From Burkholderiales bacterium (GTDB taxonomy: Bacteria > Pseudomonadota > Gammaproteobacteria > Burkholderiales > Burkholderiaceae_F): a DNA stretch of 64,000 nt. Made by a program: the position numbers and the translations under genes. Below the pieces are notes generated by a model that was not told the DNA's origin, did not search any database, and saw only the letters and a program-made list of their open reading frames with translations. This document shows, one piece after another, positions 31,942-40,841 of the stretch. The stretch is from NCBI GenBank assembly GCA_020248865.1, contig JADCGS010000012.1:62001-126000 (forward strand), read 5' to 3'. Within the stretch, counting starts at the first letter, position 1; each line of letters opens with the position of its first letter.

Positions 31942-32253
31942 TTACTGCCGCTTGCAGTTCCGGCCCAGCGTCTTGCCCCCGAAAGCCAGGGAGATGCCGT
32001 CGGCGCCCTTGAGCGTCAGGGTGAAGCCCTCGCCGGCGTAGTTGTCGCCCTGGGCGATCAGTTCGGCCGCGCCGCTGTGCGAGCGGACCCGCACGGTGTT
32101 GCCATCGGGATTGAAGCGTGCCTGGAAGTCCTGCCCACCCGGGCAGTCGAAGGCGACGAACTTGCCCGGCACCATGCCGGCCGGGGGCGTCACGGTTGCA
32201 CAACCGGCAAGTAGCGCAGCGGCAGCAGCCGCCATCCATGCTTGAGTTCTCAT
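31942..32253 (-). CDS. MliC-like lipoprotein (C-type lysozyme inhibitor family)
   Basis: Small outer-membrane lipoprotein of 103 residues. Signal peptide with lipobox MAAAAAALLAGC gives a lipid-modified cysteine at residue 18. The mature domain resembles MliC/PliC: FDCPGGQDFQARFNPDGNTV, then ELIAQGDNYAGEGFTLTLKG and a late cysteine in LGRNCKRQ. MliC proteins block C-type lysozyme. An AGGAA ribosome site precedes the ATG. A candidate Pho box lies 55-83 bases upstream, so it may be phosphate-regulated. Family call from pattern only. Confidence 0.75.
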   Translation of the reverse strand: MRTQAWMAAAAAALLAGCATVTPPAGMVPGKFVAFDCPGGQDFQARFNPDGNTVRVRSHSGAAELIAQGDNYAGEGFTLTLKGADGISLAFGGKTLGRNCKRQ

Positions 32254-32713
32254 CGTGGGGTTCCTGTGGCGAAACAGCGGGAGATCGAGGACAACGGGCG
32301 CGAGTGTGGGACGCCGCAGTGACCGATCGATGACAGGCCGGCGCGACCGCGATGGCGGCCGACGACACGTGGCAACCTCGCAACACGGCGGCCATCCTGA
32401 TCGCCCGCGCTTTGACCGCGCGCCCGCGGGGGCCGCTCGCGCACCCCTGTCGAGCAGGAGCCAGAGGACGGCGGCGACGAGGAACTGAGACTCGGGCAGA
32501 AGGATCGCCACGCCGTCCCGACAACCGGAGCCGAATGTGCAGCGATGAAGGCCGCACACGAGCGCCGCCGCCGCAAACCACCCCGCCGTCAGGAAGTAGA
32601 GGGCGAGCGCGAGGGCGGCGGCTGGCTACCGGCGGGAAGGGGCTGGCTGTTTGCGCGGCTGTGCCGCGCGCCGCCGGTCGACGGGCGCGCGCAGCGCGGT
32701 GCCGGCCCGCCCG
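32254..32713. other. Intergenic region with Pho box and membrane-protein-like fragment
   Basis: 460 bases without a normal gene. It contains the Pho box at 32308-32336. On the minus strand, after a TAG at 32626-32628, a frame reads two hydrophobic segments, ALALALYFLTAGWFAAAALV and LLPESQFLVAAVLWLLLDRG, with no ATG; only an internal GTG at 32559 could start it. The frame then runs without a stop into the MliC-like gene. It may be the remains of a two-helix membrane protein, or chance. Confidence 0.4.
32308..32336 (-). promoter_or_regulatory. Candidate Pho box upstream of the MliC-like gene
   Basis: Minus-strand units CTGTCAT (perfect), CGGTCAC (5 of 7) and GCGTCCC (3 of 7) follow each other every 11 bp with 4-base spacers. 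The first two make a good box. No strong -10 is visible at the expected place (CACACT is the best). Confidence 0.6.
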
Positions 32714-32989
32714 CTAGGCACTGGGCTCCCGGTCCGCGTAGGGCGTGCCGGGCACACCGGCCAGCACCACGTCGAACAGCTTGATGCGGGCCGCGTAGTG
32801 GCGGTCCAGGCGCCAGTCGCGCAGCAGATCCAGCGCCAAATCGAACGCCTCAAGATCGATGGCGTAGAGCTCTCCGAGCGGGAACTCGCCCTCCTCACCC
32901 AGTGTGACCACCAGACGCCCCAGGACCTTCGAGGACGGACTGTCGGGGTTGTTCAGCAGGTACTGGCGCACCTTCTTGATGGCATTCAT
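32714..32989 (-). CDS. Conserved-looking hypothetical protein
   Basis: A 91-residue soluble protein I do not recognise. It starts MNAIKKVRQYLLNNPDSPSS and has a helical, acidic middle (LGELYAIDLEAFDLALDLLR followed by DWRLDRHYAARIKLFDVVL). There is no signal peptide and no cysteine. A GTG at 33028, preceded by GGGGAGGG, would add 13 residues and has the better ribosome site, so the start is open. It lies between the 5'-nucleotidase and the MliC-like gene in the phosphate island, same strand as both. Confidence 0.65.
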   Translation of the reverse strand: MNAIKKVRQYLLNNPDSPSSKVLGRLVVTLGEEGEFPLGELYAIDLEAFDLALDLLRDWRLDRHYAARIKLFDVVLAGVPGTPYADREPSA

Positions 32990-33000
32990 GACAGGAACGT

Positions 33001-33027
33001 TGTCAACAGCACCGTGACATGTTGACA
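33001..33027. repeat. Inverted repeat, possible operator
   Basis: TGTCAAC at 33001-33007 and GTTGACA at 33021-33027 are perfect inverted copies around a 13-base centre, immediately upstream of or overlapping the possible starts of the small hypothetical gene. It could be a regulator site or a weak hairpin. Confidence 0.35.
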
Positions 33028-33101
33028 CGGACCCTCCCCGGATTTGATGACAAGCCAAGGCGCGGCGGGTCGCGACGCCACCCACACGGCTCACGGACCC
33101 G

Positions 33102-34964
33102 TCACGGCGTGTCGATCAACTGCTGGGTGCTGAACTCACTGGCCGGCAGGCGCCGCAGGGTGCCCGCCCGCTGCGTGTAGCGCAGGAACGAGTCGGCGTA
33201 GTCGAGAAAGGTGTTTTCCCGCCGCGCGCCGGTGACCGATCGCAGCGTGACCCAGCCGTCGCCGCCGTCGGCCACGAAGTCATTGGTGATCACCCGGTAG
33301 GTGGCGGCTGGGTTGAGCGCCACCCAGGCGTCCTGCGCGTTCTTCACCTCGAGGTTGCTAACCCGGTTGTTGGCCGGCTGGTTGAGGTCGACGCGGAAGC
33401 GCAGGCTGGCGGCATACGGATAGGTGCCGGTGTTGCCGGCGCCGGCGAGCAGGAAAGTGATCGCATCTTCCAGCGTCTGCTTGACCTCGGCGCCGGTCAT
33501 GGTCAGGCGCACCAGCACGTTGCGGAACGGCAGCACGGTATAGACGTTGCCGACCGTGACGTTGCCGGCATCCAGATCCACCCGCACCCCACCGGCGTTC
33601 TGCAGGGCGATGTCGACGCCCCCGAAGCTGCGGCCCTGCTCCAGAAAGGCCTGGGCGACGATCTGCTGCATGTCGCCGCCATGGGTGCTGGTGAAGGTAC
33701 CGGTGTTGCAATCGGAGAACTTGGAGCGCGTGATGTCACGCTTGGTGCCGGGCACGCGGCGCAGGCACAGGTTGGTGGCGGCGGCGCCGACCACGTTGGC
33801 CCCGAAGGCGGTTCGCTGCTGCTGGAATGGCGCCAGCGTGGTGACGGCCCGCGCGGCCTCGGCCGTGACCCGCAGCGCGGGCTGGGTGGCAAGATCAGCC
33901 GCGATGGCGGTGCGGTCGGCATCGGTCAGAGCCACGGTGCCGGTGGCGCGCCGGGTCGGGTTGCCGAGCAAGATCTGCGGCGAGCCGCCGCAACTGGTGA
34001 CATCGCCCGCCTGGTCGAAGCGCACCTTCAGGTTGCCCACCGCCCAGCCGTATTGCCAGGCCTGCGCCACGCACACCAGCTTGCCGTCGCGGTTGACCAC
34101 CTGCGTCGGATACGCACCGGCCGGCGCCGTCACGGCAAAGGTGGTCAGCTGCGTCGGCCCCAGGAGCGTGTGGGAGTCGCCGCCGACGATCACGTCGACG
34201 CCACTCAAGGCGCGCGCCATGGCGACATCCTCGGCATAGCCCTGGTGCGTGAGCAGAATGATCTTGTTGACGCCGCCGGCGCGCAAGCCGTCAATCTGCG
34301 CCTGCGCGGTCTGAGTTTCGTTGGCGAATGTCGTCGAGGCATCCGGCCGCGACGAGTTCTTCGTCTTGCCGGCCACGGTGATGCCGATGATGCCGATCTG
34401 TTGGCCGTCGCGGACAACGATGGTGGCCGGCTGCACATAAGCGGAGATACTGCCCTGCGCCAGGGGCGAGACGTTCAGCGTCAGGTTGGTGTTGGCAGAC
34501 AGCACCGGCGTACGGCAGTCGCCCGCGCGCAGGAAGTCGAGGAAGGTCTTGAGGCCCGCGTCACCCGAGTCGAACTCGTGATTGCCGAGCGTGAAGGCAT
34601 CGAAGCAGACCGTGTTCATCAGGTCGGCATCGGCGCGGCCGTTGGTGATGGTGTAGTACAGGTCGCCGGTGATGGCGTCGCCGGCGTGCAGCTTGAGCAC
34701 GTTGGCGCTGCCGGCGGACAGCTCGTCCATCGCCTGCGCAACGCGGGCAAAGCCGCCGAGCGGAAAGGTCACGTTTTCGCGGTTGCCGGCGGCGGTGCGC
34801 ACCGACAGGTTGACCGTCTCGGCATCCAGGCGCGAGTGATGGTCGTTGACGTGCAGGATGGTGAGGTCGAGCGGGCGGCCATCGTCGCTGCCGCCACAGG
34901 CGGCGAGCGAGGTGAGCAGCAGCGCGGCGCACATGACGGCTGCGAGGGTCTTCATCAGCTTCAT
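33102..34964 (-). CDS. 5'-nucleotidase/UshA-like lipoprotein
   Basis: Releases phosphate from nucleotides or related esters outside the inner membrane. 620 residues. Signal peptide with lipobox LLLTSLAAC (cysteine near residue 23). Metallophosphatase motifs in order: ILHVNDHHSRLD, LHAGDAITGDLYY, TLGNHEFDSGD, LLTHQGYAED and VIVGGDSHTLLG. The C-terminal 5'-nucleotidase domain begins near residue 340, with the nucleotide loop LQNAGGVRVDLD. Two ATGs (34964, 34955) are possible. A Pho box 50 bases upstream supports phosphate-starvation control. Exact substrate unknown. Confidence 0.9.
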   Translation of the reverse strand: MKLMKTLAAVMCAALLLTSLAACGGSDDGRPLDLTILHVNDHHSRLDAETVNLSVRTAAGNRENVTFPLGGFARVAQAMDELSAGSANVLKLHAGDAITGDLYYTITNGRADADLMNTVCFDAFTLGNHEFDSGDAGLKTFLDFLRAGDCRTPVLSANTNLTLNVSPLAQGSISAYVQPATIVVRDGQQIGIIGITVAGKTKNSSRPDASTTFANETQTAQAQIDGLRAGGVNKIILLTHQGYAEDVAMARALSGVDVIVGGDSHTLLGPTQLTTFAVTAPAGAYPTQVVNRDGKLVCVAQAWQYGWAVGNLKVRFDQAGDVTSCGGSPQILLGNPTRRATGTVALTDADRTAIAADLATQPALRVTAEAARAVTTLAPFQQQRTAFGANVVGAAATNLCLRRVPGTKRDITRSKFSDCNTGTFTSTHGGDMQQIVAQAFLEQGRSFGGVDIALQNAGGVRVDLDAGNVTVGNVYTVLPFRNVLVRLTMTGAEVKQTLEDAITFLLAGAGNTGTYPYAASLRFRVDLNQPANNRVSNLEVKNAQDAWVALNPAATYRVITNDFVADGGDGWVTLRSVTGARRENTFLDYADSFLRYTQRAGTLRRLPASEFSTQQLIDTP

Positions 34965-35296
34965 TTTCGAAACCGTCCAAAACGTCGGAAGCTCATGACT
35001 ATGGGAGCTTCGCGTGACGGCAAGATTGCACGACAGTGACCTGCCACAAGGCCGGGGCACCGCGGCAATGGCGGCGGTGCGCCCGGATCCGCGGTCGAGC
35101 CCGCCGCTCCCTGCGCAGGCCCACCACCTGGAACCGAGGCAAGGGCATCGTCGGCCGGACTCCCCGTCCGGCAGGCACGAGAGGGCCGCGGCACAGCCGC
35201 TGCAAGCCGGGACAAGCCTTGCGGAGACTCCGCTGGCGGCCAGGGTCCTTACGCGGGCCCGCCGCGCTAAGGGATCGGCGCCGCCAGCCGGGGGCG
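34965..35296. other. Intergenic region upstream of the 5'-nucleotidase
   Basis: 332 bases between glmM and the 5'-nucleotidase (both minus strand). It holds the Pho box and -10 described separately. A 7-bp hairpin GCCGGAC/GTCCGGC at 35154-35172 lies downstream of the glmM stop but has no T tract. No gene seen. Confidence 0.5.
35014..35042 (-). promoter_or_regulatory. Candidate Pho box and -10 upstream of the 5'-nucleotidase
   Basis: Minus-strand units AGGTCAC, GTGCAAT and CCGTCAC repeat every 11 bp. Ten bases further, CATAGT (34998-35003) fits a -10 element, giving a leader of about 27 bases before the ATG. The middle unit is weak (4 of 7). Confidence 0.62.
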
Positions 35297-36649
35297 CTAG
35301 CCGGCCGGCACGCAGTCGGCGAGGCGACGGGCCAGCGCCTGGGCGAGGTCCGACTCCTCGGCCTCGACCATCACGCGCAGCACAGGCTCGGTGCCCGAAG
35401 CGCGAATCAGAACGCGGCCGCGGCCGGCGAGCTCCTGCTCCACGGCGCGGCTGGCCGCGGTCAGCGGCCCGTGCGACGTCCAGTCGAAGCCGGAGGCCGT
35501 GCGCACGTTGACCAGCGACTGCGGCAGCAGCGGCAGATCGGCGGTCAGCTCGGCCAGCGTCTTGCCCGAGCGGCGCATGGCCGCCAGCACCTGCAGGGCG
35601 CTGACGATGCCGTCGCCGGTGGTGTGACGGTCCAGGCACAGCAGGTGGCCGGAGCCTTCGCCGCCCCACTGCCAGCCCTTGGCTTCGAGCAGTTCGAGCA
35701 CGTAGCGGTCGCCCACCTTGGCGCGGGCGAACGGCACCTTCAGTTCGGCAAAGCGCCGTTCCAGCGCGTAGTTGGTCATCAGCGTGCCGACCGCGCCATC
35801 GCTGGCGGCGTCGAAGCGCCGCGTCGCGATGCGGTCGCGCACGATGACGTACAGGAGCTGGTCGCCGTTGTAGCTCGCGCCGTCGGCGTCGGCGATCACC
35901 ACGCGGTCCGCATCGCCGTCGAGGGCGATGCCGAGGTCGGCCCCGGCCTGCTGCACGGCATGCGCCAGATGGTCGGCGTGTACCGCGCCCACGCCGTCGT
36001 TGATGTTGAAGCCGTTGGGCGCAGCGCCCACCGCGACCACCTCGGCCCCCAGTTCGTGAAAGACCTCGGGGGCCACGTGATAGGCAGCGCCGTGCGCGCA
36101 GTCGACCACCAGCTTCAGGCCCTTCAGGTCGAACTGGGACGGAAACGTGCTCTTGCAGAACTCGACGTAGCGTCCGGCGGCGTCGTCGAGCCGGCGCGCC
36201 TTGCCCAGCAGGCGCGACTCGACGCAGGAAAACGGCGCGTCGAGCTCGGCCTCGATGCGCACCTCGACCTCGTCGGGCAGCTTCTTGCCCTCGCCCGAGA
36301 AGAACTTGATGCCGTTGTCCTGGTACGGGTTGTGCGAAGCACTGATCACCACGCCGGCCGACAGCCGCTGCGCGCGCGTCAGGTAGGCCACCGCGGGCGT
36401 CGGCAGCGGGCCGCACAGCACGACGTCCACGCCGGCACTGGAAAAGCCCGCCTCCAGCGCGGCCTCCAGCATGTAGCCCGACACGCGCGTGTCCTTGCCG
36501 ATCAGTACGGTCGGCCGGCTGCCGGGGCGTGCCGCGCGCCCGAGCACGCGGCCGGCCGCCTGGCCCAGCTTGAGCACGAAGTCCGGCGTGATCGGCTCCT
36601 GGCCCACCGTGCCGCGCACGCCGTCGGTGCCGAAGTACTTGCGGCTCAT
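35297..36649 (-). CDS. glmM: Phosphoglucosamine mutase
   Basis: Converts glucosamine 6-phosphate to glucosamine 1-phosphate for peptidoglycan and LPS precursors. 450 residues, standard length. Phosphoserine loop [14 protein letters not shown] (acceptor S105), metal loop [13 protein letters not shown], sugar loop [12 protein letters not shown] and phosphate loop [13 protein letters not shown]. The start overlaps the folP stop by 4 bases. In most Burkholderiales pstS follows directly; here a 5'-nucleotidase and two small genes intervene. Confidence 0.97.
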   Translation of the reverse strand: MSRKYFGTDGVRGTVGQEPITPDFVLKLGQAAGRVLGRAARPGSRPTVLIGKDTRVSGYMLEAALEAGFSSAGVDVVLCGPLPTPAVAYLTRAQRLSAGVVISASHNPYQDNGIKFFSGEGKKLPDEVEVRIEAELDAPFSCVESRLLGKARRLDDAAGRYVEFCKSTFPSQFDLKGLKLVVDCAHGAAYHVAPEVFHELGAEVVAVGAAPNGFNINDGVGAVHADHLAHAVQQAGADLGIALDGDADRVVIADADGASYNGDQLLYVIVRDRIATRRFDAASDGAVGTLMTNYALERRFAELKVPFARAKVGDRYVLELLEAKGWQWGGEGSGHLLCLDRHTTGDGIVSALQVLAAMRRSGKTLAELTADLPLLPQSLVNVRTASGFDWTSHGPLTAASRAVEQELAGRGRVLIRASGTEPVLRVMVEAEESDLAQALARRLADCVPAG

Positions 36650-37527
36650 CGCCCGTCTCCTCGTCGATGTTGTTCCACTGCCTGCAAGACCCGCAGCGCA
36701 TCGCGGGTGGCGGCGACATCGTGCACCCGCACGATGCGCGCGCCACGCTGCACGGCGATCAGCGCCGCCGCCACCGAGGCATGCACGCGCTCGGTGAGGC
36801 TGCGCCCGGTCACGGCGCCGAGCGTGGCCTTGCGCGACAGGCCGGCCAGCAGCGGCGCCGGCAGGTCGAGTTCGTCCAGGCGCGCCAGCAGCCTGAGGTT
36901 GTGCTCGGCGCTCTTGCCGAAGCCGAAGCCGGGATCGAGCACGATGCGGTGGGCCGCCACGCCAGCCGACAACAGCGCGGCATGGCGTGCACGCAGGAAG
37001 GTGCGGACCTCGCCGACGAGGTCGTCGTAGTGCGGCGCCGCCTGCATGGTGCGCGGGGTGCCCTGCATGTGCATCAGCACCACGCCGCAGTCGGCGTCGG
37101 CCACCGCGTCCAGCGCGCCGGGCTCCTGCAGGGCGCGCACGTCGTTGACGATGACCGCGCCGGCGGCGAGCGAGGCGCGCATGACCTCCGGCTTGCTGGT
37201 GTCGATCGACAACGGCACGCCGCGCGGCGCCAACGCCTCGATGACCGGCAGCACGCGCGCCAGTTCCTCGGCGAGCGGCACATCGGCTGCGCCGGGGCGG
37301 GTCGATTCGCCACCGATGTCGATCACGTCGGCGCCTTCTTCGATCAGCGCCAGGCCGTGGTCGATGGCCACCCTGCGGTCGAAGTGGCGTCCTCCGTCGG
37401 AAAACGAGTCGGGCGTGACGTTGACGATCCCCATGATCCTTGGGGTCGTCAGGTCGACTTGCTGCAGCCCGCAGTGCCAAAGCAAGCCACTGCTGCCGGC
37501 AGAGGGACCGACTTCCTTTTGTTCCAT
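36646..37527 (-). CDS. folP: Dihydropteroate synthase
   Basis: Joins 4-aminobenzoate to the pterin pyrophosphate in folate synthesis; target of sulfonamides. 293 residues. Motifs: [51 protein letters not shown] and the late [12 protein letters not shown]. Start [11 protein letters not shown] is chosen from length; the frame continues upstream. In relatives ftsH precedes it directly; here about 7.8 kb of phosphate-related genes separates the two. Confidence 0.96.
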   Translation of the reverse strand: MEQKEVGPSAGSSGLLWHCGLQQVDLTTPRIMGIVNVTPDSFSDGGRHFDRRVAIDHGLALIEEGADVIDIGGESTRPGAADVPLAEELARVLPVIEALAPRGVPLSIDTSKPEVMRASLAAGAVIVNDVRALQEPGALDAVADADCGVVLMHMQGTPRTMQAAPHYDDLVGEVRTFLRARHAALLSAGVAAHRIVLDPGFGFGKSAEHNLRLLARLDELDLPAPLLAGLSRKATLGAVTGRSLTERVHASVAAALIAVQRGARIVRVHDVAATRDALRVLQAVEQHRRGDGR

Positions 37528-37577
37528 GCGGCCGATTGTAGGAGGCCGCGAGCTTGTGCCCCGCCGGCCGGCCCGGC

Positions 37578-38369
37578 TCAGTGGGGCACACGACGCCTTC
37601 GGCGGGCCCAGCCCAGCACAACTGCGGCGGCCACAGCCAGGCCCGACACCGCACCACCACCTCCACTGCTGCCGGCCGCGCCACCCAGCGGCGGTGCCAC
37701 GGGGTTGCCCTGTGGCTGCGCCTGTCCCAGCAGGGCCACCGCCGCCAGGCCGCCGATCCAGTCGTGCTCCACCTGCAACGCCGCCCGCCGCGCGCCGTCG
37801 GCACCGGGGGGCGGCGCAAAACGCACGTCGATCGTGCAAACCGCCTGCGGCGCCAGTTCAAGACCGTTGCTGCACGTGCTGGCGCCGAGGACGAAGTCGA
37901 GCGGATGCTCGCCGGCCAGCCGTGGCGCGGAGCTCAGACGCAGCGGCAGCACCCCGGCGTTGGTCAGGCGCATCTGGCCGGAGGCGGTGCCGCCCACCGC
38001 AACGGTGCCGAAATCGATGCGGTCATTTGCGCCTGCACCGGTGCTGATGATCAGGCTCGGGCTCGGCACATCGGGCCGGCCGATGTAGGCCGCCAGGTCT
38101 GCGTAGTCGGTGGCGCTCAGGCGGTCACGGAAAATGGCCATCTGCGGGATGCGTGCCACTGCGCGCTCGATTCGGCCCGGATCGTTTGCGGCCGCGCTGA
38201 TGCCGAAGGTACCCGGCAAGGCAAAGTGGCACCCCACGCAGCTTTGGCCGGCACCGCGAATGCGGCCGGCGTCGAAATACAGGCGCATGCCGGACAGCGC
38301 GTCCTGCGCCGCCACGGGCGCGGCGGGAAGCAGGGCGACCACTGCCGTGCAGAGAGTGAACAGCCTCAT
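37578..38369 (-). CDS. Secreted cytochrome c-like protein with C-terminal sorting-type tail
   Basis: A 263-residue exported protein. Signal peptide [20 protein letters not shown]. One haem-c motif CVGCH near residue 43 with a possible methionine ligand in IPQMAIF. Then an Ig-like choice-of-anchor domain (about 105-210: [20 protein letters not shown]). The tail is Gly/Ser-rich, then a hydrophobic helix [16 protein letters not shown] and RRRRR, as in GlyGly-CTERM proteins processed by rhombosortase. It follows phoX by 61 bases, across a terminator. Role unknown. Confidence 0.72.
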   Translation of the reverse strand: MRLFTLCTAVVALLPAAPVAAQDALSGMRLYFDAGRIRGAGQSCVGCHFALPGTFGISAAANDPGRIERAVARIPQMAIFRDRLSATDYADLAAYIGRPDVPSPSLIISTGAGANDRIDFGTVAVGGTASGQMRLTNAGVLPLRLSSAPRLAGEHPLDFVLGASTCSNGLELAPQAVCTIDVRFAPPPGADGARRAALQVEHDWIGGLAAVALLGQAQPQGNPVAPPLGGAAGSSGGGGAVSGLAVAAAVVLGWARRRRRVPH

Positions 38370-38379
38370 CGAAGCCTCA

Positions 38380-38410
38380 TGAAGAAACGGGGGCCGCAAG
38401 CGGCCCCCGT
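38380..38410 (-). terminator. Rho-independent terminator after phoX
   Basis: On the minus strand an 11-bp perfect GC-rich stem (ACGGGGGCCGC paired with its complement, 38387-38410) is followed by TTTCTTC. It lies between the phoX stop and the cytochrome-like gene and should end or attenuate the phoX transcript. Confidence 0.75.
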
Positions 38411-38430
38411 AATGACGGCGCTCTCCGGCC

Positions 38431-40671
38431 TCAACCGCCGATGCGGCCGCCGTCGTTCTTGGTGATCACCACCAGGGCCGAGCGCGGACGGGCGGTACCG
38501 CCATCGGGCCAGGTACTGGTGTAGGCCGACGGCGTGGCAATCGCCGACAGAGGCGTGTCCTCGCCCGGATGCTGGATGCCGACGAACAGCGTGCGCCCAT
38601 CCGGCGTCTCGGCCAGACCCGTCACCTCGCAGTCCCTCGGCCCCACCAGGAAGCGGCGCAGCCGAGCATCACCCTGCGCCGCGCCGACGAAGGTCTGGAT
38701 GCTGGCGCTGTTGCCAGCCGAATCGGTGCTGGTGATGGTGCGCACGCCGCCATCGCCCACCGTGCCGGGCAGCGAGGCCAGCAGCATGCAGTTGGTGACA
38801 TCGGTGTAGGCGCCATCGTCGGTCTGGATCCAGCAGATGTTGGTCGCCTTGCTGAACCACAGACCATCCGGGCTCGAAAAGTCGTTGTCCGCCGACAGAC
38901 CGGAAATGTTGATGCTGGCGGCATCGCGGCCGGCGCGGGCGCCGAACAGGAAGATGTCCCAGTTGAAGGTCAGCGCCTCGGGGGTCGGCTCAAGCCAGCG
39001 GATGATGTGGCCATTCGGATTTCCGCGCTGGTTCTGGCCGGTCTCCCGCGGATCGTTGTAGTGACGCGGGTTGGCGGCGTCAACGCGGGCAGCCCGCGCG
39101 GAGGCGCCGGCAGGCGGCGCCACCACGGTGCGCAGCGATTCGCTGTTATTGGTCAGCGTCATGTAGACGGCACCGTTCACAGGGTCGACGGCACCCCATT
39201 CCGGGCGATCCATCTTGGTGGCGCCGACGATGTCGGCGGCGATGCGCGTGTTGATCAGCACGTCCGCCTGATTGGCGAAGGCGTAGGTCGCATTGGACGC
39301 AGTGAGGCTGTTGACGCCGAAGCTCAGCTCGATCCAGTTGCCGGTGCCGTCGGCGTTGAAGCGAGCGACATAGAGTTTGCCGTCGTTCAGGTACTTGTCA
39401 CCGACCGCCAGTTTGTCGGTGCGGCTGGCGTCGGCCGGGTCCCACACCGCGTTGGACACATACTTGTAGATGTACTCGCCGCGCGAATCATCGCCCTGGT
39501 ACCACACCAACGGCTTGCCGGCCACCGGTCTGGCCGGCCAGGCGCCCTCGTGGGCAAAGCGGCCCATCGTCGTACGTTTCTTGGGCAGCGAGGCCGGGCT
39601 GAACGGATCGATCTCGACGTTCCAGCCGAAGGTATTGGCCACGTTGCGATAGTCATCGCTGCCGTCGGCCGAGGTGCCCGTGCGCATCGTGTTCCAGCGG
39701 CCAAAGAACTGGTCGGCCGTGTCGGGCGTGGTGGTGGCCCACAGGTGGTTGCCGTTGCCGCCCACGCCGTAGCGAGCGAACGAAGCCAGCTCCTTGGCGC
39801 TGCGGTTGGGGTTGTCGGTGGCGGTCACGCGGCGGAAATAGCCGGCCCAGTTTTCCTCGCAGGTGAGGTAGGTGCCCCAGGGCGTGTAGCCATTGGCGCA
39901 GTTGTTCACGGTGCCACGCGTGCGCGTGCCGTTGGGCGAGAAGCGCGTGACCATGAAGCTGCCGGCGGCCGGACCGGAGATCTCCATCTCGGTGCCGGCA
40001 TGAACGCGGCGGTTCAGCGTCGAAGCCTGGTTGATGCTCCACACGCCGCCGGCGTCGCGCGCCACTTCGGCAATGCCGACGCCGTGGCCGTAGATCTCGC
40101 GCAGCACCTCGCCCGGCACCGTGCGCGCGCCGCTGACGATGGTCTGGCCGCTGGCGTGCAGGAAATTGATGTTCAGATACTCGTGGTTCACGCACAGCAG
40201 GCCGCGCGTCGAACCGTTGGGATCCCAGCCGTTGGTCGACGACAGGCCGAAGTAGCTCATGCCGTCATGGTTGTCGCCGACGCGCTTGTCGTAAGTGGCC
40301 GGATCGTCGGTGCCGTCGTTCCGATAAGACGCCACGCCGGCGGCCAGCGGGTCGCCCACGCGGTACAACACACGCGCGGTGAAACCCTGCGGCACCACGA
40401 CGCTGTCGGCGGTTGACTTGGCCACTGCGGAGAAGTTCAGGGCGGTAGGGCGCGCCGGAACCGCGGGCACCTGTGGCGGCGCAACCGTCGCAGGACCATC
40501 GCTCGAGCCGCAGCCCGTCAACGCCGAGCCGGCGCCCATGAACGACAAGCTCGCCATGCCGAGACCACCCTTGAGCAGGCCACGGCGCTTCAGGTCGGCC
40601 GAGCGCTCGCCAATGATGTCGTTGATGTGAGGATTCCTCGAAGAATTGGTCTCAAGGTCGTCGTTGTGCAT
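38431..40671 (-). CDS. phoX: Alkaline phosphatase PhoX (DUF839 family)
   Basis: Exported phosphomonoesterase of the PhoX type, known to use Ca and Fe. 746 residues. The N-terminus has the PhoX family segment NPHINDIIGERSADLKRRGL with a twin-arginine motif (KRRGLLKGG). A hydrophobic stretch and a lipobox-like SALTGC (cysteine near residue 54) follow, so Tat export and possibly lipid anchoring. The beta-propeller body has typical stretches VNHEYLN, LTCEENWAGYFR, EIDPFSP and SSPDGLWFSKA. A GGAGGA site precedes the ATG. Confidence 0.93.
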   Translation of the reverse strand: MHNDDLETNSSRNPHINDIIGERSADLKRRGLLKGGLGMASLSFMGAGSALTGCGSSDGPATVAPPQVPAVPARPTALNFSAVAKSTADSVVVPQGFTARVLYRVGDPLAAGVASYRNDGTDDPATYDKRVGDNHDGMSYFGLSSTNGWDPNGSTRGLLCVNHEYLNINFLHASGQTIVSGARTVPGEVLREIYGHGVGIAEVARDAGGVWSINQASTLNRRVHAGTEMEISGPAAGSFMVTRFSPNGTRTRGTVNNCANGYTPWGTYLTCEENWAGYFRRVTATDNPNRSAKELASFARYGVGGNGNHLWATTTPDTADQFFGRWNTMRTGTSADGSDDYRNVANTFGWNVEIDPFSPASLPKKRTTMGRFAHEGAWPARPVAGKPLVWYQGDDSRGEYIYKYVSNAVWDPADASRTDKLAVGDKYLNDGKLYVARFNADGTGNWIELSFGVNSLTASNATYAFANQADVLINTRIAADIVGATKMDRPEWGAVDPVNGAVYMTLTNNSESLRTVVAPPAGASARAARVDAANPRHYNDPRETGQNQRGNPNGHIIRWLEPTPEALTFNWDIFLFGARAGRDAASINISGLSADNDFSSPDGLWFSKATNICWIQTDDGAYTDVTNCMLLASLPGTVGDGGVRTITSTDSAGNSASIQTFVGAAQGDARLRRFLVGPRDCEVTGLAETPDGRTLFVGIQHPGEDTPLSAIATPSAYTSTWPDGGTARPRSALVVITKNDGGRIGG

Positions 40672-40714
40672 GTGGCGTTCCTCCGTTAGGGAGCCGCCAT
40701 TCTTTTTTCCCCAT

Positions 40715-40732
40715 GTGACGAGACCGTTACGG
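40715..40732 (-). promoter_or_regulatory. Weak Pho box upstream of phoX
   Basis: Minus-strand units CCGTAAC and TCGTCAC (4 of 7 each) are 11 bp apart. Ten bases downstream is AAGAAT (40699-40704), a fair -10. The spacing is right but the units are poor; the gene family supports PhoB control. Confidence 0.45.
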
Positions 40733-40761
40733 GCAAACAAAGGCCTTGTTAGTTAGCGCTC

Positions 40762-40790
40762 TGTCATGCGGCGTTCATCATCAAGTCATG
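40762..40790 (+). promoter_or_regulatory. Distal Pho box upstream of plcP
   Basis: Plus-strand units CTGTCAT (perfect), CGTTCAT and AAGTCAT (5 of 7 each) start at 40762, 40773 and 40784, exactly 11 bp apart. This is the best Pho box in the window. It faces the lipid-remodelling genes and lies between them and divergent phoX. Confidence 0.85.
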
Positions 40791-40841
40791 GGCAGCGCCA
40801 TTCGCGCGGAGCACACTGGTTTGCCCTGCCAGGTCCCATCG

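Noticed and set aside
33014-33053. Possible Pho box before the small hypothetical gene
   Set aside because: TTGTCAT and ATGTCAC units exist but are 33 bp apart with no units between, and the nearer ATGTCAC/CTGTTGA pair would leave no room for a -10 before the start.
34965-36746. Upstream extension of the 5'-nucleotidase frame to a 1214-residue protein
   Set aside because: The extension reads glmM in a wrong frame. A signal peptide and lipobox follow the ATG at 34964, and a Pho promoter lies just upstream of it.
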